In this document: one piece after another, positions 1 through 9,372 of the stretch | Numbering within the stretch: the stretch's first letter is position 1 | Layout: every line of letters begins with the position of its first letter | From: Bacillota bacterium | GTDB taxonomy: Bacteria; Bacillota; SHA-98; Ch115; JABLXJ01 | NCBI GenBank assembly: GCA_013178125.1 | Contig: JABLXJ010000009.1 | Coordinates: forward strand, 1 to 64,000 | Reading direction: 5' to 3' | DNA: 64,000 nucleotides | Made by a program: the position numbers and the translations under genes | Notes under the pieces: generated by a model | The model's input: the letters and a program-made list of their open reading frames with translations, nothing else | Told to the model about the DNA's origin: nothing | Databases searched by the model: none

Positions 1-81
1 GCTATGCCTCAGGGGGTGGCCAGACCTGCCCCTGCCAACCTAAGGCCATTGTCTCAGGAAAGCCCCAAAACTTCAAGTCCT

Positions 82-191
82 GGGCTGTGGATATGGCGCA
101 TCTGTGGACTTATGGATAACCCCTTCGAGGTTACCCACAGGGTCCACAGATGCTTGGACAACGCTACGCGTTGACCACATATCCACAGCCC
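82..191. repeat. Nested palindrome, possible three-way-junction element
   Basis: The outer arms GGGCTGTGGATATG (82-95) and CATATCCACAGCCC (178-191) are a perfect 14-bp inverted repeat. Inside are a perfect 11-bp inverted repeat, GCATCTGTGGA (98-108) with TCCACAGATGC (143-153), a nearly perfect inner stem (114-121 with 129-136), and a 6-bp hairpin CAACGC/GCGTTG (159-173). The parts could fold as a three-way junction. CTGTGGA occurs four times, two in each direction. ATATCCACA (179-187 and, on the other strand, 86-94) is one base from a DnaA box, and TTATTCACA at 205-213 fits the box exactly. It could be an origin-like site, a mobile-element end or a structured RNA. The sequence does not decide between these. 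Confidence 0.6.
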
Positions 192-697
192 CGGCGACGA
201 CTATTTATTCACAGGTATATTTCTTGGAGTCTATTGTGATCTCAGCTAAAGTATACGAGGGGGTATTACCCTCGCAAAATTTCCTCAGTTTCTGTTCTGC
301 TGTTACTTTCCAATACTTTACATAGATAACTACAAAGGCTAAGTTGTGAAGGGACGAAGATGGAAAATCTTCTTGAAGTTTGAGGGATAGGCACCCGAAA
401 TCTATCGTCGTAACACTCAAGAAGTTAAGGTTTTGGCGAGATAATAGCATGGTTTTCCAAAATTTCATTTCCACTATGCAGGAAATCAACGAAATGAATC
501 GAAAAAACACATTGGCATGAGCACTGATCATATTTCGTAGACTTTCTGCCGCCTGGTGGCTGGTAGAGCCAGCTAGAAAGGTGGAGAAGGCCCAATATGG
601 TTCCTAATTCCATATTTGGTATCATATCTTTTGCGGGTCCTATTTACAAAACGCATCTGCCTGGCTCATGCACTCCATAGAATTGGAGGGTATCATA
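192..697. other. Leader region with no supported gene
   Basis: Short open frames occur on both strands, but none has a good ribosome site or a recognisable product. The sequence is AT-rich compared with the right part of the window. A small hairpin with arms CGAGGG and CCCTCG lies at 256-274. A promoter for the operon starting at 698 is expected here, but no convincing -35/-10 pair was picked out. Confidence 0.4.
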
Positions 698-2290
698 ATG
701 GCAAGGTTGGAGCGGACACAGAAACCCACCAGTCTATTAGTAGAAGAACTAAAGCAGGGGGGATTGGGGTTCCCCGAGATCCAGAGGGGTTATGTTTGGA
801 ATAGGTCTCAAGCCAGAGACCTGATAGATTCCCTTTACCGTGAATACCCGTCAGGTCTCATCCTCCTTTGGAGGCCTGAGGAACTGCCAGAATTACGAGA
901 AGGTCCTGGGGGCTCGACGTTCCAGAGGAGACCAGATTACCTGATTATAGATGGGCAGCAACGTTTAACTTCCCTAAGCCGGGTGTTCGATGGCACAATC
1001 AATGTCTATTTCAATGTGGAAGACGAGGTTTTCCAGGTCTATAGCACAAAACTTAAATCCAATCCCTTTTGGGTATCTGTCAAAGATGTGCTCAACGGGG
1101 GAGCGATTACGGCCTTACTTAATCTACAGCGAAACTCTAACTTGGATGCGGAAAAACAGACTATCTACGGCCAAAGGTTAGAACGGCTTGCAAAAATCAA
1201 AGACTACCTCTATCCTGTGATGATAATTCACACCGATGATTATGAGGAAGTCGCAGAATCCTTCATAAGAATCAATTCAAGGGGAACACGTCTACGAGAG
1301 GCCGAATTGGCAATGGCCCGCCTCGCCTTTCACTGGCCGGGATCAATTGTAAGGGAATTTGAGAAGGCATTGGATGAATACGAACAAGCAAATTATGATT
1401 TTGAAGCTCGTTTCTTGATGCGGTGCTACGTTGCGGTAGCCACAAACCAAAGTAGGTTCCGTCATCTCGGTGCACTCTGGCAGAAAAGCCAGGGGGAACT
1501 AGAAGATATATGGAAAAGGACGAAAAAGGCAATTGATCACACAATCAATTTCCTGAAGAACAACGCGGGTATTGAATCACTGGACTGGATCCCGTCTATC
1601 AATGCCCTCGTGCCGCTCGTCGGGTGGTTTTCGAAGAAGGATCTACTTTCAGAAGCGGAAGCAAGGGGCCTTCTTTTCTGGTTCTTTGAAGCCACGATAC
1701 ATGGAAGGTTTACGGGGAGCCCTGAGGCAAGGATTGACCAGGATCTACGAGCTATAGATAGTACCACTCCTCTCGAGAACATGATATTAAATCTCAGGCG
1801 TGAAATCGGAAGCTTTGAGGTTACCTCGGAGATGCTAGAGGGCAAACATCAAAGGCATCCTTTTGTTCCCTTACTATTTGTCATTTTTCGCAAGAATGGG
1901 GCCACCGACTGGTTTACTGGGACAATATTGAGTTCGACAAATGTAGGGGCCCCGCACCAGCTGGAACTCCATCATGTCTTCCCCAAGGCGATACTAAAAC
2001 AATCAGGCCTATATGATTCTGACAAGATCGATGACCTGGCCAATATTGTATTTCTGTCCCAACAAGCAAACCGAGCGATCCTCCAATCCTCGCCAGAAAA
2101 ATACCTACCGGAAATTGAAAAGGAAAAGCTCCAATCACAGCTCGTTCCATTAGACGAACGTCTCTGGAGAGTTGAGAGGTTTACTGAGTTTCTGAAAGAA
2201 AGAAGAGATCTATTGGCGAAGGCCATTAATACCTATTTGGGTGAGCTTGGGAGAGACCATCTTTCTAGCGGGAGGACTGTCTCTAGTTGA
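698..2290 (+). CDS. DUF262/HNH protein, GmrSD-like endonuclease candidate
   Basis: A 530-residue protein. The N-terminal half is a DUF262 (ParB-like) domain with PEIQRGYVW at about residues 26-34 and IDGQQRL at 84-90, the motif linked to NTP-dependent action in this family. Near residue 425 comes HHVFPK, then a conserved Asn-rich stretch (ANIVFLSQQANRAI), together an HNH-type nuclease end like DUF1524. This layout is shared with GmrSD and BrxU modification-dependent nucleases. The ATG at 698 was chosen because GGAGG lies at 685-689; an in-frame ATG at 668 has no such site. It heads the five-gene set and is 66 bp from the next gene. Nuclease family membership is fairly secure. The target, such as modified phage DNA, is inference. 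Confidence 0.85.
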   Translation: MARLERTQKPTSLLVEELKQGGLGFPEIQRGYVWNRSQARDLIDSLYREYPSGLILLWRPEELPELREGPGGSTFQRRPDYLIIDGQQRLTSLSRVFDGTINVYFNVEDEVFQVYSTKLKSNPFWVSVKDVLNGGAITALLNLQRNSNLDAEKQTIYGQRLERLAKIKDYLYPVMIIHTDDYEEVAESFIRINSRGTRLREAELAMARLAFHWPGSIVREFEKALDEYEQANYDFEARFLMRCYVAVATNQSRFRHLGALWQKSQGELEDIWKRTKKAIDHTINFLKNNAGIESLDWIPSINALVPLVGWFSKKDLLSEAEARGLLFWFFEATIHGRFTGSPEARIDQDLRAIDSTTPLENMILNLRREIGSFEVTSEMLEGKHQRHPFVPLLFVIFRKNGATDWFTGTILSSTNVGAPHQLELHHVFPKAILKQSGLYDSDKIDDLANIVFLSQQANRAILQSSPEKYLPEIEKEKLQSQLVPLDERLWRVERFTEFLKERRDLLAKAINTYLGELGRDHLSSGRTVSS

Positions 2291-2356
2291 CTGTTCCAGA
2301 TTAGGTATATCCTCGGAGACCCACATTTTAACTAGATTTGAAGGACGGGGCGGATA

Positions 2357-3289
2357 ATGGAGCCGATTGAGCGTTATCGCGGGTGCCTTCTGGGCCTTGC
2401 AGTAGGCGATGCCCTCGGAACCACGTTAGAATTCAGTCAGCCAGGTTCATTTGAGCCAATCAATGACATGATTGGCGGTGGGCCTTTTGATCTCCCGCCT
2501 GGCCAGTGGACAGATGATACCTCCATGGCGTTGTGCCTGGCTGACAGTCTGATTGCCTGCGAAGGTTTCAATCCGGTGGATCAATTGGAAAAGTATTTGC
2601 GGTGGTATCACGAGGGCTATCTCAGCAGTACGGGCTATTGTTTCGACATCGGTAATACTGTCTATAAGGCACTCATGCGATTTGAAAGGACCCATGAGCC
2701 TTATTGCGGTTCCATTGATCCTTATACCGCCGGCAATGGTTCTATTATGCGTCTTGCCCCCGTGCCTATGTTCTATGCCCTAAGCCCTCTGGAGGCAATT
2801 GAGAAGGCCGGTGAGAGTTCGCGAACAACTCACCAGGCTCCCGCGGCAATTGACGCCTGTCGATATTTTGGAGGTCTGCTTGTGGGCGCACTTAATGGGG
2901 AATCCAAGGATAGGCTGCTTTCAGGACGCTATTCTCCTATCCCTGGGCTTTGGGAAGATAAGCCGCTTGTGCCTGAGGTCGATGAGATTGCTTCGGGATC
3001 TTTCAAGCACCGAAATCCTCCCAAGATACGCGGTACAGGTTATGTTGTGGAATCGCTCGAAGCGGCCCTTTGGGCCTTCTACAATAGCGATTCTTTCGAG
3101 GAAGGGTGCCTTCTAGCGGTCAACCTCGGTAACGACGCAGACACCACAGGTGCGGTCTATGGGCAACTCGCTGGGGCGTTTTATGGAGAACAAAACATTC
3201 CAGAATCATGGCGCATGAAGATCGCCCATCGGGATTTAATTGTTAACATGGCTGAGCAGCTTTTCGCCCTATCCAGAAAAGGACGATAA
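2357..3289 (+). CDS. ADP-ribosylglycohydrolase family protein
   Basis: A 310-residue member of the ADP-ribosylglycohydrolase (DraG/ARH) family. These enzymes remove ADP-ribose from proteins, nucleic acids or small molecules using two magnesium ions. The metal-site motifs are present: GDALG at 17-21, TDD at 52-54, GNGSIMR near 126, TTHQ, and [12 protein letters not shown] from 258 onward, where D260, D262 and T263 fit the second ligand group. Length is normal for the family. GGGGCGG upstream of the ATG is a modest ribosome site. The gene lies between a nuclease-like gene and a helicase, with only 29 bp before the latter, so it is probably co-transcribed. In this setting it may reverse ADP-ribosylation in self-control of defence or counter a phage ADP-ribosyltransferase. 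That role is inferred; the fold is well supported. Confidence 0.92.
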   Translation: MEPIERYRGCLLGLAVGDALGTTLEFSQPGSFEPINDMIGGGPFDLPPGQWTDDTSMALCLADSLIACEGFNPVDQLEKYLRWYHEGYLSSTGYCFDIGNTVYKALMRFERTHEPYCGSIDPYTAGNGSIMRLAPVPMFYALSPLEAIEKAGESSRTTHQAPAAIDACRYFGGLLVGALNGESKDRLLSGRYSPIPGLWEDKPLVPEVDEIASGSFKHRNPPKIRGTGYVVESLEAALWAFYNSDSFEEGCLLAVNLGNDADTTGAVYGQLAGAFYGEQNIPESWRMKIAHRDLIVNMAEQLFALSRKGR

Positions 3290-3318
3290 AATATGTCTGT
3301 CCCATGGAGTGAACGCAG

Positions 3319-6300
3319 ATGCAGGAATGTAGTATAGAAGCGGGAATGGTGATAATGGGCCCGATGTTCCCTGAGCCGGTAAGGGTCCTTGCTGCCAGGT
3401 ATATCGGCTCAAGCAGGGTCAAGATCGAGGCTGTCGGAGTCAATTCAAAGAAGTATTACGATCCAATTCTTGGCCTTGATGAACTATCTCGACTGACGAC
3501 ATCCCAAGGGGATACCCTCAACTTCACTGGTGACGGTGAACGGCTTTTTCTTTTCCTTGAGGCACACCGTATTCGCAATGCCTTTCAGTTTGACCCTTAT
3601 TATGGTGTGAGCGTTTCCCAGGTAGATGCTCTGCCGCACCAGATCGAGGCGGTATATCACTATATTCTCAAGAACCCGAATATCCGGTTTCTATTGGCTG
3701 ACGACCCAGGAGCGGGAAAGACCATTATGGCCGGGCTTGTTCTCAAGGAATTGAAATACCGGGGGCTGGTGAACCGCACGCTCATCATTGTTCCGGGGCA
3801 TCTGAAAGGTCAGTGGCTCAGGGAAATGAGAGAACGATTTCAAGAGAACTTCATCATTGTTGACCGCGGTGTTATGAATGCCACCTGGGGGCAGAATGTT
3901 TGGACGGAACGCCACCAGGTCATCACTTCGCTGGATTTCGCGAAACAGGAGGACGTGATGTTCACCCTTAAGGATTCCTCCTGGGATCTGGTGATCGTGG
4001 ATGAGGCTCACAAGATGTCTGCATATAAGTACGGTGACAAGATTGACAAGACCGTTCGGTATCAGTTTGGGGAATTGATCTCGGAAATTGCCAAGTACCT
4101 TCTCTTTCTGACTGCGACACCCCATCGTGGCGACCCAGAGAACTTCCGTCTCTTCTTGGATCTCCTGCAGCCAGGGTTTTTTGCCAACACCAAGATGCTT
4201 GCTGAGTCTATTAAAGATAAGGATAACCCCCTCTTCTTAAGGCGACTCAAGGAGGACCTCAAAGGATTTGATAATTCCCCTCTCTTCCCGCCCCGGCGGG
4301 TGGAGACGATAAAGTATCGGCTGAGCGAGCAAGAGAAGAAGCTTTATAACGCTGTCACGAAATATGTGGAACAGAACTTCAATAAGGCGCTACAAAAGGA
4401 AAAGCGGAATGTCACATTCGCCCTTACCATTCTGCAGAGGAGGCTTGCTTCTAGCATCAGGGCAGTACGCAAGTCTCTGGAGCGTCGCCGCAATAGGCTT
4501 GAAGAGCTGTACAGGAAGGGACAGATTCTCCAGGAGGCAGGATACTCTGAGAATTATTTAGAGGATCTCGAAGAAAGCCAGCGCTGGGAAAAAGAGGAGG
4601 AACTTCTCGAGAAGCTTACTTCAGCTGACTCTCTTGAGGAACTTCAGGATGAGATCAATAATCTGGATGAACTCGTAGGCTTGGCAAAAGAGGCTGAGAA
4701 GGGCGAAATTGAGACAAAGCTGGTACGAATCAAAGAGGTCTTGGATCAGGAGAGAATACGCGAGACGGGGACTAAGCTGCTTATTTTCACCGAATCAAAG
4801 GATACGATGGAGTATCTAGCGGAAAAACTGCGTCAATGGGGGTATATCGTTACTGTTATTCATGGCGGGATGAACATGGATGACCGCATCAGGGCTGAAC
4901 ATGAATTCAAGAATAGAGCACAGATCATGGTAGCCACTGAGGCGGCCGGCGAGGGTATCAACCTGCAATTCTGTTGGTTGATGGTGAACTACGATATCCC
5001 CTGGAACCCTAATCGCCTGGAGCAGAGGATGGGGCGCATTCACCGATATGGTCAGCGAAATGAAGTGCATATTTATAATCTGGTAGCAGTGGACACCCGC
5101 GAAGGAAGGATTTTGGAGAAGCTCTTTGAGAAGCTGGATCGTATGAAGGAACATCTGGGAAGCGACCGTGTGTTTGACGTAATTGGGGATGTATTGCCCG
5201 GAACAAGCCTGAAGGACCTTATACTCGATGCCATCTCTAGTCGGAGAACCATGGAGGATATCCTGGCCGAGATGGAGAGGATTCCAGATGAGGAAGCTAT
5301 CCAGAAGGTCAAGGAGGCCACCATGGAAGCCCTGGCTACTCGGCATATAGACCTTTCTCGAATCCTGGGGGAACAGAGAACGGCCGTGGAAAACCGGCTG
5401 GTGCCAGAGTATATCGAAAGATTCTTTCTCCGTGCGGCGCAGATGATCGGCATAAGGGTGGAAAAGCGCCAAGACGGCTTTTGGCGGATTACAGCTATCC
5501 CATTCGAGGTGCGCAACCAGCCCTATGAGTTCAAGGTAAAATATGGCGAAGTACAGCGGGAATACCTGAAGGTAGCCTTCGATAAGGTTATAGCCTTTAA
5601 GGGGCAGGCTGAGTTCGTAACCATGGGGCATCCCCTAATGGAAGCTGTATTAGAAACCGTACTTAAGGGATACAGACAGGACGCAGATAAAGGAGCAGTA
5701 TTTATCGACCCTGATGGCAAGCTCGATGGGCTACTATGGTTCATGACCGGGGAAGTCAAGGACGGGAAGGGCGATGTTGCAGGTCGTAGATTGCTTTGCG
5801 TCTATCAGACATCTGGTGGACAGCTCTTTCCTATCAACCCTTCGATTCTCTGGGATTTGAAGCCTGGGGAAGAAAATACCCCCCGTTGTTCACAGGCCGA
5901 AACCACGATATTTTCCAGGGAAGATGTCATAGATTTTGCTATCGAGCACCAGCTTACACCGTACAGGGACGAGCTCTTGGCACAAAGGCAGAGAGACGCC
6001 GAGATTAAAGCCAAATATGGTCTAAGATCTATTGACTCCATGATCCTGGAATCAGAGGCCAAATTGACCGAGTACGAAACGAGAAAGATCAAGGGTGAGA
6101 GCATTCCTGAAGTCGCTATTCTGCAGGAGCGACGAAGAAGGGAGGATCTCGAGGGAAAAAGGCAAAGGCTCCTTGATGATATCCGGGCTCATACAAATCT
6201 TTATCCTTCTGAGCCTAATGTGCTTTCCGTTATCCGTGTAATTCCGGGCGCACCCCGAGGAGATATGAATGGCGACGAGGACATAGAAAGGGTTGGTATG

Positions 6301-6657
6301 GAAGTCGCTATGGAATATGAGCGAAGTCAGGGTAGGACTCCCGAAGACGTATCCCTGCAGTCCCTTGGTTATGATGTTCGTTCAGCGGACATATGCGGAG
6401 ATTATCGCTACATAGAGGTAAAGGCCCGCGCCAGGACAGGAGCTATCGCCTTAACCCCAAATGAGTGGCTGATGGCTAACCGCCTGGGTGATGAGTATTG
6501 GCTATATGTTGTAGAAAATGCGACCAGCACCCCAGTTCTATTCACCTTACAGAACCCGGCGGCCCAACTTAAACCTGAAGAAGAGGTAGGCATAGTTCGC
6601 TATATCGTAAAAGACTGGCGAGAGAAGGCCTGTGTTGTTGGAGAGGGGCAGTTATAA
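3319..6657 (+). CDS. SNF2-type DEAH helicase with C-terminal DUF3883
   Basis: A 1112-residue superfamily 2 helicase or DNA translocase. Walker A is DPGAGKT (129-135), the Walker B box is DEAH (228-231), and motif III is TATPHRG. The second RecA lobe ends with QRMGRIHRYGQ near residues 569-580, the signature of SNF2/RapA-like enzymes. A charged, probably coiled-coil insert spans about 370-480. The last 110 residues carry a DUF3883-like domain with IEVKAR, resembling a PD-(D/E)xK nuclease core where E and K are the expected catalytic positions. GGAG lies 9 bp before the ATG. The gene ends in TAA directly followed by the ATG of the methylase gene. Helicase-DUF3883 proteins of this kind are recurrent in defence islands. 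It probably moves along invading DNA, but nuclease activity is untested. Confidence 0.93.
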   Translation: MQECSIEAGMVIMGPMFPEPVRVLAARYIGSSRVKIEAVGVNSKKYYDPILGLDELSRLTTSQGDTLNFTGDGERLFLFLEAHRIRNAFQFDPYYGVSVSQVDALPHQIEAVYHYILKNPNIRFLLADDPGAGKTIMAGLVLKELKYRGLVNRTLIIVPGHLKGQWLREMRERFQENFIIVDRGVMNATWGQNVWTERHQVITSLDFAKQEDVMFTLKDSSWDLVIVDEAHKMSAYKYGDKIDKTVRYQFGELISEIAKYLLFLTATPHRGDPENFRLFLDLLQPGFFANTKMLAESIKDKDNPLFLRRLKEDLKGFDNSPLFPPRRVETIKYRLSEQEKKLYNAVTKYVEQNFNKALQKEKRNVTFALTILQRRLASSIRAVRKSLERRRNRLEELYRKGQILQEAGYSENYLEDLEESQRWEKEEELLEKLTSADSLEELQDEINNLDELVGLAKEAEKGEIETKLVRIKEVLDQERIRETGTKLLIFTESKDTMEYLAEKLRQWGYIVTVIHGGMNMDDRIRAEHEFKNRAQIMVATEAAGEGINLQFCWLMVNYDIPWNPNRLEQRMGRIHRYGQRNEVHIYNLVAVDTREGRILEKLFEKLDRMKEHLGSDRVFDVIGDVLPGTSLKDLILDAISSRRTMEDILAEMERIPDEEAIQKVKEATMEALATRHIDLSRILGEQRTAVENRLVPEYIERFFLRAAQMIGIRVEKRQDGFWRITAIPFEVRNQPYEFKVKYGEVQREYLKVAFDKVIAFKGQAEFVTMGHPLMEAVLETVLKGYRQDADKGAVFIDPDGKLDGLLWFMTGEVKDGKGDVAGRRLLCVYQTSGGQLFPINPSILWDLKPGEENTPRCSQAETTIFSREDVIDFAIEHQLTPYRDELLAQRQRDAEIKAKYGLRSIDSMILESEAKLTEYETRKIKGESIPEVAILQERRRREDLEGKRQRLLDDIRAHTNLYPSEPNVLSVIRVIPGAPRGDMNGDEDIERVGMEVAMEYERSQGRTPEDVSLQSLGYDVRSADICGDYRYIEVKARARTGAIALTPNEWLMANRLGDEYWLYVVENATSTPVLFTLQNPAAQLKPEEEVGIVRYIVKDWREKACVVGEGQL

Positions 6658-9345
6658 ATGGCAAGGAGATCATTCATAGAAGCAAGTTTCCCAGTCCAAG
6701 CAGTAAGCGAGGAATCAGCAAAGGAGAAAAACATCCGCCATGGACATATCTCGACGCTCCATATTTGGTGGGCAAGAAAGCCATTAGCTTCATCGCGTGC
6801 CACCATTTATGCTGCTTTGATCCCAGAGCCAGAAGATGAACAGGAGAGGATAGCCAAGGCGAGCTTTATATCAAATCTATGTAAGTGGGAGAACTCGTCC
6901 AAGTCATATTACCTGGAACGAGCTAGGCGGGACATCCTGACATCATATGGCGGTAATTCCCCTAAGGTCTTAGACCCTTTCGCTGGGGGTGGCTCCATGC
7001 CTCTCGAGGCCTTGAGATTGGGTTGTGAGACCTATGCCAGCGATCTTAACCCCGTAGCCGTGCTAATTGAAAAGGCAACTCTAGAGTTTCCGCAGCGATA
7101 TGGCAAGGCGCAGAGAAGAAAAGAGAAAACCCCCATGGGGGAAATAGACAAGGAAGTCAATCCGCTCCTGGAAGACGTCAAGTATTGGGGAAATTGGGTT
7201 CTGGAAGAGGCTAGGCGAGAGCTTGAATGTTTCTATCCTGATGAACCTGATGGAAGTATCCCTGTGGGTTACTATTGGATGCATACTGTGCATTGTCAAA
7301 ACCCGGCATGTGGTTGCGAGATACCTTTAACAGCCAATTGGTGGCTAGCGAAGAAAGATAATAAGAGGGTAGCTCTACGCGTAGTGCCAAGAGGTAACAA
7401 AATCGGCTTTGAGATTGTCGAGGGGGGAAAAATCGACTTTGATCCCGAGGAAGGAACCGTCGCGAGGGCCAAAGTGATATGCCCCTGCTGTGGCAGCGGC
7501 CTTTCGGACAAAGAGGTGCGTAGGCAATTCCAGGAGGGGAAAGCAAGCCAACGAATGGTAGCCGTGGTACTCCATCATCCCCACAGACAGGGCAAAACCT
7601 ACCGGCTTGCAAACGAGCAAGACCTGGCCGTCTTTCAGGAAGCGGAAAGATATCTAGAAAAGAAGAGAGAGGAGCTATGGGATAAGTGGGGGATTGACCC
7701 GGTGCCAGATGAACCACTTGGACGAGTTCCTGTTACCTTCGGAGTAATCAATGTATGGGTCTATGGAATGAATAGTTGGGGCGACCTTTTCAATTTTCGA
7801 CAGAAGCTGGCTCTCATCACCTTTGAGGAGAAGGTGCGGCAGGCGCACGAGAAGATGCTGGCTGAGGGGTACGAGGAGGAATACGCCAGGGCGGTGGCGA
7901 CGTACTTGGCGTTTGGCGTGGATCGGCTAGCTTCACATCTAGCGGTGCTGGTAAGATGGCGGCCTGACGCTCTTTCTTTTGAAAGAGTATTTGATAGGCA
8001 GGCTTTGCCTATGGTTTGGGATTACGGTGAAGTCAACTCGTTTAGTGATGCAAGGGGACAATGGGATTTAGAACCAATACTGGAAGTGGTCAACTCTCTT
8101 TCGGTGGTTTCTGCTCCCGCCACTGTTACCCAGGCCTCCGCTATCTCATTGCCCCACCCTGACGACTACTTTGACGCCGTGGTCACCGACCCGCCGTACT
8201 ACGATAATGTACCCTACTCCTACCTTTCCGACTTTTTCTACATCTGGCTTAAACGAACGATAGGGCATTTATACCCTGACCTTCTTGCTACTCCTCTTAC
8301 CCCTAAATCTGAGGAAATCGTAGCTTATTCGCATGGTGAAGACGGCTTTGGAGGAGGCAAGAGGTTCTTTGAAGATATGATCACCAAGGCCTTCCGGGAG
8401 ATCTATCGTGTTCTAAAGCCTGAAGGTATCGCCGTAATTGTTTTTGCCCATAAGACTACTGATGCCTGGGAAACTATCATAAATGCCTTATTAGAGTCTG
8501 GACTCTATCTTACTGCCTCCTGGCCATTAAATACCGAAATGAAAGCGCGCCTTAGAGCTAAAGAATCTGCAGCTTTGGCTTCTTCCATTTACATGGTCTG
8601 TCGCAAAAGGACAACGAAAGAGACAGCTTACTTCAACGAAATCAAGCCTCAGGTAGAAAAGAGGATTCGTGAAAAGCTCGACCAGTTTTGGAATGAAGGG
8701 ATCAGCGGCAGCGACTTCTTCATTGCAGCCATCGGCCCCGCCTTGGAGGTATTCGGCCGGTATGAGAAGGTGGAGACTTATTCCGGGGAACCAATATCGG
8801 CAGAGAACCTGCTCGAGTTGATCCGCAGGACGGTTAGTGAATATGCTTTGGCCAGGATTCTCAAGGGTAGTCACCTGGGTGGAATCGATGCGGAAACCCG
8901 TTTCTACTTACTCTGGCGCTGGACATATAACGGTGCTAAGGTCCTCTTCGATGAGGCCCGTAAACTCGCTAATGCTGTGGGAATTGAGCTTACAGAGCAC
9001 TGGAATAACGGCTTTATTAGGAAGGATAAGGAATTCATTAGTGTACTGGGTCCCAAGGAACGGGACAGGAAGTTTCTGGAGAAGGAAAGGCTCAATAGCA
9101 TGGTGGATGTCCTTCATGCCTGCCTTCTTCTATGGGAGAAAAATGAGCGGAAGCGCATTACGGAAGTCCTCGAAGATACAGGGTATCTTTATAACAATGC
9201 CTTCTGGCAAGTGGCCCAGTCTATCTCTGAAGTGCTGCCGCCAGGGGAAAAGGAAAGGCAAATGCTACAGGGTTTCCTTTATGGCAGGGAGACTTATCAG
9301 AAGACCCAAGATGGCAATAGTGAAAAACAAGGTCGCCTGTTTTAA
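6658..9345 (+). CDS. DUF1156 adenine-specific DNA methylase with Zn ribbon
   Basis: An 895-residue N6-adenine methyltransferase of the COG1743 type. An N-terminal DUF1156 block ([19 protein letters not shown] near residue 30) precedes the AdoMet motif [14 protein letters not shown] at about 105-118. The catalytic motif DPPYYDN begins at residue 511. About 390 residues separate the two motifs, far more than in small adenine methylases. This insert holds two cysteine clusters, HCQNPACGC near 210 and CPCCGSG near 275, that could make a zinc ribbon. The start codon touches the helicase stop codon, which implies translational coupling. In defence operons such an enzyme marks host DNA as self; the target site cannot be read from the sequence. 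The family call is strong. Confidence 0.94.
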   Translation: MARRSFIEASFPVQAVSEESAKEKNIRHGHISTLHIWWARKPLASSRATIYAALIPEPEDEQERIAKASFISNLCKWENSSKSYYLERARRDILTSYGGNSPKVLDPFAGGGSMPLEALRLGCETYASDLNPVAVLIEKATLEFPQRYGKAQRRKEKTPMGEIDKEVNPLLEDVKYWGNWVLEEARRELECFYPDEPDGSIPVGYYWMHTVHCQNPACGCEIPLTANWWLAKKDNKRVALRVVPRGNKIGFEIVEGGKIDFDPEEGTVARAKVICPCCGSGLSDKEVRRQFQEGKASQRMVAVVLHHPHRQGKTYRLANEQDLAVFQEAERYLEKKREELWDKWGIDPVPDEPLGRVPVTFGVINVWVYGMNSWGDLFNFRQKLALITFEEKVRQAHEKMLAEGYEEEYARAVATYLAFGVDRLASHLAVLVRWRPDALSFERVFDRQALPMVWDYGEVNSFSDARGQWDLEPILEVVNSLSVVSAPATVTQASAISLPHPDDYFDAVVTDPPYYDNVPYSYLSDFFYIWLKRTIGHLYPDLLATPLTPKSEEIVAYSHGEDGFGGGKRFFEDMITKAFREIYRVLKPEGIAVIVFAHKTTDAWETIINALLESGLYLTASWPLNTEMKARLRAKESAALASSIYMVCRKRTTKETAYFNEIKPQVEKRIREKLDQFWNEGISGSDFFIAAIGPALEVFGRYEKVETYSGEPISAENLLELIRRTVSEYALARILKGSHLGGIDAETRFYLLWRWTYNGAKVLFDEARKLANAVGIELTEHWNNGFIRKDKEFISVLGPKERDRKFLEKERLNSMVDVLHACLLLWEKNERKRITEVLEDTGYLYNNAFWQVAQSISEVLPPGEKERQMLQGFLYGRETYQKTQDGNSEKQGRLF

Positions 9346-9372
9346 GGTCGCATTTATCGGGAGGTGTAAGTT

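Noticed and set aside
205-531. 108-residue frame on the minus strand near the left end
   Set aside because: No ribosome site, no coding-like composition and no recognisable similarity; probably chance.
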